A stretch of 64,000 nt of DNA from Paraplanobispora takensis. GTDB taxonomy: Bacteria; Actinomycetota; Actinomycetes; Streptosporangiales; Streptosporangiaceae. This document shows positions 59,657 to 64,000 of the stretch, piece by piece (position 1 is the first letter of the stretch; each line of letters opens with the position of its first letter). Under the pieces are notes generated by a model. That model had not been told where the DNA came from and did no database searches. It worked only from the letters and a program-made list of their open reading frames with translations. The position numbers were made by a program, and so were the translations under genes. The stretch is from contig NZ_BOOK01000037.1 in assembly GCF_016863195.1 (NCBI RefSeq), positions 117,259 through 181,258 on the forward strand. The letters are read 5' to 3'.

Positions 59657-60376
59657 TCAGGGGGTGGGGACCCGCTTGAAGGACTCGACGTAGCGGCCGT
59701 CGCCGAAGCCCGCGTTCCTTGCCAGGAAGGAGAAGCGGGCGCGCACGTTGTCCTCGAAGCCCTCGATGTGGCCGACCTGGCTGGCGTGCGCGCGCAGCGC
59801 GGCGAGCTTGCGGTCGAAGGCGCCGGTGACGTCCACGTGGTGGTCGGGGGACTCGCCGCCGTTCAGCCAGACCTCCGGGACCGTCCACGCCTCCAGTCCC
59901 TCCTCCAGCAGCAGAGCGGGGAAGGCGTAGGGGTTGCGGGCGTCGGGATAGACGGCGTCGAGGGTGGCGCCGCCGACCGCGCGGTGGTCGGGGTGGCTGG
60001 GGGCGATGAACGCGTAGTTGCGCTCGGGGGTGTGGGTGATCACCAGATCGGGGCGGACCTGGCGGATGACCCGGGTGATGTCACGCCGCAGGTCCAGGCT
60101 CTGCTCCACGACCCCGTCCCGGTAACCGAGGAAGCGCAGGTCGTGCACCCCCACGATCTTGGCGGCGGCGGTCTGCTCGGCGCGGCGGAGCCCGGCCATC
60201 CCGCCGTTGTCCAGCTCGCGGTCGAAGCCGCCCGCGTCGCCGTCGGTGACGATGCAGTAGGTCACCTCGACGCCCCTGTCGGTGAACTGCGCGATGGTCC
60301 CCGCGGCGGCGAAGTCGACGTCATCCGGGTGCGCGGTCACCGCGAGCACCCGGGTGATCTCGTTGTCAGACGGCAT
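59657..60376 (-). CDS. PIG-L/LmbE family deacetylase
   Basis: A 239-residue zinc-dependent N-deacetylase. VTAHPDDVDFAAAGTIAQF holds the AHPDD zinc motif, RRAEQTAAAKIVGVHDLRFLGYRDG the usual conserved stretch, and PSHPDHRAVGGATLDAV the second zinc histidine (HPDH). The family deacetylates GlcNAc-type amides; MshB and Mca of mycothiol metabolism belong to it, but this protein lacks evidence for either role. GAAGGACC precedes ATG 60376. It is divergent from PcrA, with a 117-bp gap that is AT-richer near TTCGATTCCTTCCC and contains the putative pcrA promoter. Confidence 0.9.
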   Translation of the reverse strand: MPSDNEITRVLAVTAHPDDVDFAAAGTIAQFTDRGVEVTYCIVTDGDAGGFDRELDNGGMAGLRRAEQTAAAKIVGVHDLRFLGYRDGVVEQSLDLRRDITRVIRQVRPDLVITHTPERNYAFIAPSHPDHRAVGGATLDAVYPDARNPYAFPALLLEEGLEAWTVPEVWLNGGESPDHHVDVTGAFDRKLAALRAHASQVGHIEGFEDNVRARFSFLARNAGFGDGRYVESFKRVPTP

Positions 60377-60480
60377 GCGGGGTCCTTCCGATCTTCACGT
60401 TCCCGGCCATCGATCACAACCGCGGGAAAGTCCGTTCGATTCCTTCCCCTCTCCCGGGCACGGTTGTCGGCGAACCGCCT

Positions 60481-60486
60481 TAACCT
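60481..60486 (+). promoter_or_regulatory. Putative -10 box of pcrA
   Basis: TAACCT ends 7 bases before GTG 60494. The 7-base gap AGGGGAC is too short for a normal ribosome site, suggesting a leaderless pcrA mRNA. No -35 is obvious. Confidence 0.4.
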
Positions 60487-60493
60487 AGGGGAC

Positions 60494-62746
60494 GTGTCGA
60501 TCCCAGCCGCTTCTATGACCCATCCGTTGCTCGACGGACTCAATCCTCAACAGCGCGAGGCCGTCGTGCACCACGGCAGCCCGCTGCTCATCGTCGCGGG
60601 CGCCGGTTCGGGCAAGACGCGGGTGCTGACCCACCGGGTGGCCTACCTGCTGGCCGAGCGGGGGGCGCACCCGCAGGAGATCCTGGCGATCACCTTCACC
60701 AACAAGGCCGCCAAGGAGATGAAGGAGCGGGTCGACAAGCTCGTCGGGCCGCGCTCGGCGGCGATGTGGGTGATGACCTTCCACAGCGCGTGCGTGCGGA
60801 TCCTGCGCCGCGAGGCCAGGCGGCTGGGCTTCCCCTCCGGGTTCTCCATCTACGACCAGGCCGACTCCCAGCGCCTGATGGCGATGGTCTGCCGCGAGAT
60901 GGACCTCGACCCCAAGCGCTATCCGCCGCGTTCCTTCTCCGCGCAGGTCAGCAACTTCAAGAACGAGCTGATCGACTACGAGACCGCCCTGGACCAGGCG
61001 TCCACGCACATGGAGCGCACGCTCGCCGAGGCCTACCGCACCTACCAGCAGCGGCTGACCGAGGCCGGCGCGATGGACTTCGACGACCTGATCATGCTCA
61101 CGGTCACGCTGCTGCAGATCTTCCCCGACGTGGCCGAGCACTACCGCCGCCGCTGGCGGCACGTCCTCGTCGACGAGTACCAGGACACCAACCACGCGCA
61201 GTACACCCTGATCCGCGAGCTCGTGGGCACCCCCGAGCTGCGCACCGCCGACGGCGACCTGGTCAGGGAGGGCTCGGCGGGGATCGCCCCCGCGGAGCTG
61301 TGCGTGGTGGGCGACGCCGACCAGTCGATCTACGCCTTCCGCGGCGCGACGATCCGCAACATCCTGGAGTTCGAACGCGACTACCCCGACGCCCGGACGA
61401 TCCTGCTGGAGCAGAACTACCGCTCCACCCAGACCATCCTGTCGGCCGCCAACGCGGTGATCTCCCGCAACGAGAGCCGCAAGCCCAAGAACCTCTGGTC
61501 CGACCAGGGCGCCGGCCCGAAGATCGTGGGCTACGTCGCCGACGACGAGCACGACGAGGCCATGTTCGTGGCGCAGGAGGTCGACCGGCTCGCCGACGAG
61601 GAGGGCGTGGTCCCCGGTCAGGTGGCCGTCTTCTACCGCACCAACGCCGCCTCGCGTGTCTTCGAGGAGACCTTCATCCGCACCGGCCTGCCGTACAAGG
61701 TCGTGGGCGGTGTGCGCTTCTACGAGCGCAAGGAGGTCCGCGACCTGCTGGCCTACCTGCGGGTGCTGGCCAACCCCGGCGACGTGGTCTCGCTGCGCCG
61801 GATCCTCAACGTGCCCAAGCGCGGCATCGGCGACCGCGCCGAGGCGATGATCGAGGCGTTCGCCGCCCGCGAGCGGATCCCGTTCGTCGACGCGCTGCGC
61901 CGGGCGGACGAGGCCCCGGGCATGGCCACCCGCTCGGTCAACGCGATCAAGGAGTTCGTCGCGCTCCTGGACGGCCTGATCCTCAAGGCCGAGGGCGTGC
62001 CCCCCTCGGTGCTGGCCCAGGAGGTCCTGGCCGGTACCGGTTACCGGGCCGAGCTGGAGAACTCCGGAGACCCCCAGGACGAGAGCCGCCTGGAGAACCT
62101 GGACGAGATGATCTCGGTGGCCTCGGAGTTCGAGGAGGCCAACCCCGAGGGCACGCTCGTGGAGTTCCTGGAGCAGGTCTCGCTGGTGGCCGACGCCGAC
62201 CAGATCCCGGCGAGCGACGGGGGACAGGGCGTCGTCACGCTGATGACCCTGCACACCGCCAAGGGCCTGGAGTTCCCCGTGGTCTTCCTGACCGCGATGG
62301 AGGACGGCGTCTTCCCGCACATGCGCTCCATGGGCGAGCCGAAGGAGCTGGAGGAGGAGCGCCGCCTGGCCTACGTCGGCATCACCCGGGCCGAGCGCCG
62401 CCTCTACGTGTCACGGGCGGCGGTCCGCAGCTCGTGGGGGGCGCCGTCCTTCAACCCGGCCTCCCGGTTCGTCGGCGAGATCCCCACCGAGCTGCTCGAT
62501 TGGCGCACCGACCCGGGAAAGAACGCCTGGAGCGCCGCCACCGCCCGCCGCGAGCCCTCCCGTACGGCCGCCGCCAGGAAGGGCGGCCGCGCCGTCCCCA
62601 ACCTGAAGCCGGGCGACCGCGTCACCCACGACCAGTACGGCCTGGGCACGGTCGTCTCGTGCGACGGCGACAAGGCGAAGATCGACTTCGGCAGCGGCGG
62701 GGCCAAGACCCTGGTGCTGGCCTACGCCCCGCTGGAGAAGCTCTGA
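60494..62746 (+). CDS. pcrA: UvrD/PcrA-type superfamily 1 DNA helicase
   Basis: A 750-residue 3'-5' helicase with all SF1A motifs: Q motif LDGLNPQQREAV, Walker A GAGSGKT (K41), Ia TFTNKAAKEM, II VDEYQDTN, III GDADQSIYAFRGA, IV EQNYRS, V TLHTAKGLEFPVVFLTAMEDGVFPH and VI RRLAYVGITRAERRLY. The extra C-terminal PNLKPGDRVTHDQYGLGTVVSCDG is the Tudor-like RNA-polymerase-binding domain of PcrA/UvrD1. It unwinds DNA in repair and removes stalled polymerase or RecA. GTG 60494 is chosen; ATG 60515 in frame would trim seven residues. Full length and intact. Confidence 0.96.
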   Translation: MSIPAASMTHPLLDGLNPQQREAVVHHGSPLLIVAGAGSGKTRVLTHRVAYLLAERGAHPQEILAITFTNKAAKEMKERVDKLVGPRSAAMWVMTFHSACVRILRREARRLGFPSGFSIYDQADSQRLMAMVCREMDLDPKRYPPRSFSAQVSNFKNELIDYETALDQASTHMERTLAEAYRTYQQRLTEAGAMDFDDLIMLTVTLLQIFPDVAEHYRRRWRHVLVDEYQDTNHAQYTLIRELVGTPELRTADGDLVREGSAGIAPAELCVVGDADQSIYAFRGATIRNILEFERDYPDARTILLEQNYRSTQTILSAANAVISRNESRKPKNLWSDQGAGPKIVGYVADDEHDEAMFVAQEVDRLADEEGVVPGQVAVFYRTNAASRVFEETFIRTGLPYKVVGGVRFYERKEVRDLLAYLRVLANPGDVVSLRRILNVPKRGIGDRAEAMIEAFAARERIPFVDALRRADEAPGMATRSVNAIKEFVALLDGLILKAEGVPPSVLAQEVLAGTGYRAELENSGDPQDESRLENLDEMISVASEFEEANPEGTLVEFLEQVSLVADADQIPASDGGQGVVTLMTLHTAKGLEFPVVFLTAMEDGVFPHMRSMGEPKELEEERRLAYVGITRAERRLYVSRAAVRSSWGAPSFNPASRFVGEIPTELLDWRTDPGKNAWSAATARREPSRTAAARKGGRAVPNLKPGDRVTHDQYGLGTVVSCDGDKAKIDFGSGGAKTLVLAYAPLEKL

Positions 62747-62949
62747 CCTGACGAGGGCCCTGCGAGGGGCCCGCGAGGATTCGATGGGCCTCCCGGACGG
62801 CGGCCCCGGACGGACTCCTCGCATGCCGTTGAACCCCAGCATGGGCCTGGGAAGGCTCAGCCCGGCCAGGCCCTCGGGAGCCTCCTCGTCGTCGCAGAAA
62901 GCAGTCGATTGTGGAAAAGGAGGAACGGCTGTGGAAAAGGAGGGGCGGG
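62747..62949. other. Spacer with short direct repeats after pcrA
   Basis: No gene is seen. Directly after the pcrA stop CGAGGGCCCTG/CGAGGGGCCCG/CGAGGATTCGA repeats with an 11-bp period (62763 region). TGTGGAAAAGGAGG occurs twice at 62910 and 62930, 20 bp apart. A terminator for either convergent gene is likely but not clear. Confidence 0.5.
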
Positions 62950-63801
62950 TCAGCCGATCGGAAGGGTGGGGGGCGGGGAGAAGTCGCCGCCGACCCGGCC
63001 GGCGTCGGCGGTGTCCTCGGGGGGCGGGGGCGTGAGGGTGACGTCCGAGCCCCAGGAGGTGTAGCGGGTGTCGGCGACCGTGGTCGTGGGCGTCTTGCCG
63101 GCGGGCTGCTTCCAGGTGGTCGTCAGGCGGCGGACCAGGTTCGAGCGGTCGAGCCAGAGGCGGAACCCGACGGGGATCCTGGCGCTCTTGCCCTTGGGCG
63201 GCCCGGCGAGCCGGTCGCGGAGCGAGGGGGAGACCTTGTACAGCGTGCGCAGGGTGACCGCGCCCTGCAGATAGGTGCCGGAGGCGAGCCTGCGCTTCAC
63301 CGCGGCGTGGGAGAGCAGGGTGCCCAGGGTCGCGGGCTCGAAGACGTTCACGATCTGCGGGAACGTCGCGGTCTGCTTGATGTTCTCCGGGCCGATCAGC
63401 CCCAGCCAGTGCTTGCCCTCGGGCAGCCACGTCTCGTAGCCCGGCCCGGAGAGGTAGGCCTCGTTCGGGAAGCAGATCACCCTGGTCGACCCGACGTTCT
63501 GGCCGGTCAGGTTCTCGAACTCCTTGACGGCCCCGCGCCCCGCCTCCGTCCGGCCGGTGGTGTCCGTGGCGTACACCCCTGAGGCGTCGAACTCCACCTT
63601 GCCCCTGCGCCAGATGGTGACGACCGCCTTGCCGTCCTTGTAGACCCGGCCGACGTCGGAGATGCGCAGTCCCACGTGCTCGGTGAAGTGCCGTTTCAAC
63701 GCCGTCACCGGGGACGGCGGCGCCTTGGCCGCCTGAGCCGTCCCCACCGGCAGCATCGAGCCGACCAGCGCCGCCGCGACCAGAGTGGCCCACCGTCTCA
63801 T
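62950..63801 (-). CDS. Secreted protein of unknown function
   Basis: A 283-residue protein with a signal peptide (MRRWATLVAAALVGSMLPVGTAQAA, cleavage near residue 25) and no lipobox cysteine. The mature part is beta-rich with ISDVGRVYKDGKAVVTIWRRGKVEFDASGVYATDTTG, then FPNEAYLSGPGYETWLPEGKHWLGL and VGFRLWLDRSNLVRRLTTTWK, a pattern like the LppX/LolA-type half-barrel lipid-binding proteins of actinobacteria, but I cannot confirm it. It ends in a proline-rich tail. GGGAGATG lies before ATG 63801. It is convergent with pcrA. Export is well supported; function is not. Confidence 0.7.
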   Translation of the reverse strand: MRRWATLVAAALVGSMLPVGTAQAAKAPPSPVTALKRHFTEHVGLRISDVGRVYKDGKAVVTIWRRGKVEFDASGVYATDTTGRTEAGRGAVKEFENLTGQNVGSTRVICFPNEAYLSGPGYETWLPEGKHWLGLIGPENIKQTATFPQIVNVFEPATLGTLLSHAAVKRRLASGTYLQGAVTLRTLYKVSPSLRDRLAGPPKGKSARIPVGFRLWLDRSNLVRRLTTTWKQPAGKTPTTTVADTRYTSWGSDVTLTPPPPEDTADAGRVGGDFSPPPTLPIG

Positions 63802-64000
63802 CGAGCATCTCCCTCAGCAGGGGTCAAGATCCGCCAACCTAGGCGACTCGGCCCCGGCCGGCTACGCCGCAGGCCAACAACTCCGTGCCCCGCTTTGCGC
63901 GTGTGTGAGCCGTACGGGGACGGAGGAGGAGGCCGCCGGACCCGGAACGGGTCACGGGACCACCGCCCGCGGAGCCGGGGGAACACCGGACTCCCCGCCG
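63802..64000. other. Window-edge spacer, no gene seen
   Basis: GC-rich sequence upstream of the secreted-protein gene. It should contain its promoter; I could not pick one. An open frame here on the minus strand has arginine/proline-rich composition typical of chance ORFs. Confidence 0.4.

Noticed and set aside
63798..63986. 62-codon minus-strand frame at the window end.
   Set aside because: Arg/Pro-rich, no ribosome site, overlaps the start region of the secreted-protein gene.

Overview
The window is about 64 kb of very GC-rich DNA with dense, bidirectional, often overlapping genes. Single-domain WhiB, a PspC-domain histidine kinase, mixed GTG/ATG starts and several probable leaderless starts point to a filamentous actinomycete, perhaps of the Streptosporangiales. 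That rank is an impression from gene style, not proven. I saw no rRNA, tRNA, CRISPR array, insertion sequence or prophage.

Layout. 1-10.6 kb is mostly housekeeping: the tail of a LacI-type regulator, an acetyltransferase, an AlkD-like repair protein, a DUF885 metallopeptidase, an APC permease, a pyruvyl-transferase-family protein, two divergent short-chain dehydrogenases around a palindrome, and guaA. 10.7-41.3 kb is a cell-surface glycopolymer locus: two acyltransferase-3 proteins, a NodB deacetylase, three large GT-C-like membrane proteins, a WecE/WecD-like pair, GtrB/GtrA, RmlA/RmlB, a methyltransferase, two GT2 enzymes, two giant GT2 plus CDP-glycerol-transferase fusions, a CDP-alcohol phosphotransferase, two sulfotransferases and a GT4. 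RmlA, RmlB, WecE and WecD together would turn glucose-1-phosphate into dTDP-4-acetamido-4,6-dideoxygalactose. RmlC and RmlD are absent, so rhamnose is not indicated. The TagF-like modules, the CDP-alcohol enzyme and the sulfotransferases suggest a teichoic-acid-like, possibly sulfated polymer.

41.4-47.7 kb (minus strand) carries a form II CO-dehydrogenase-like operon (S-L-M-G order). It is followed by a 40-residue peptide gene, a 13-bp perfect hairpin and a ThiF/E1 enzyme with a small N-terminal domain that looks like a peptide-recognition element. This is a candidate RiPP (ribosomally made, modified peptide) module of the MccA/MccB or PaaP/PaaA type and is the most interesting part of the window.

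47.7-64 kb holds flavin/VOC/DJ-1 stress enzymes with a LysR regulator and large palindromes, a CGNR regulator, an EsrISR-like envelope-stress system (PspC membrane protein divergent from a PspC kinase and LuxR-type regulator), a GCS2-like ligase, WhiB coupled to a CPBP protease, an orphan FetB-like permease, a PIG-L deacetylase, PcrA/UvrD helicase and a secreted protein.

A cross-cutting feature is short tandem duplication (11-57 bp) at gene starts, gene ends, intergenic gaps and low-complexity linkers. One has duplicated an ATGA translational-coupling junction and created a 14-codon mini-ORF.
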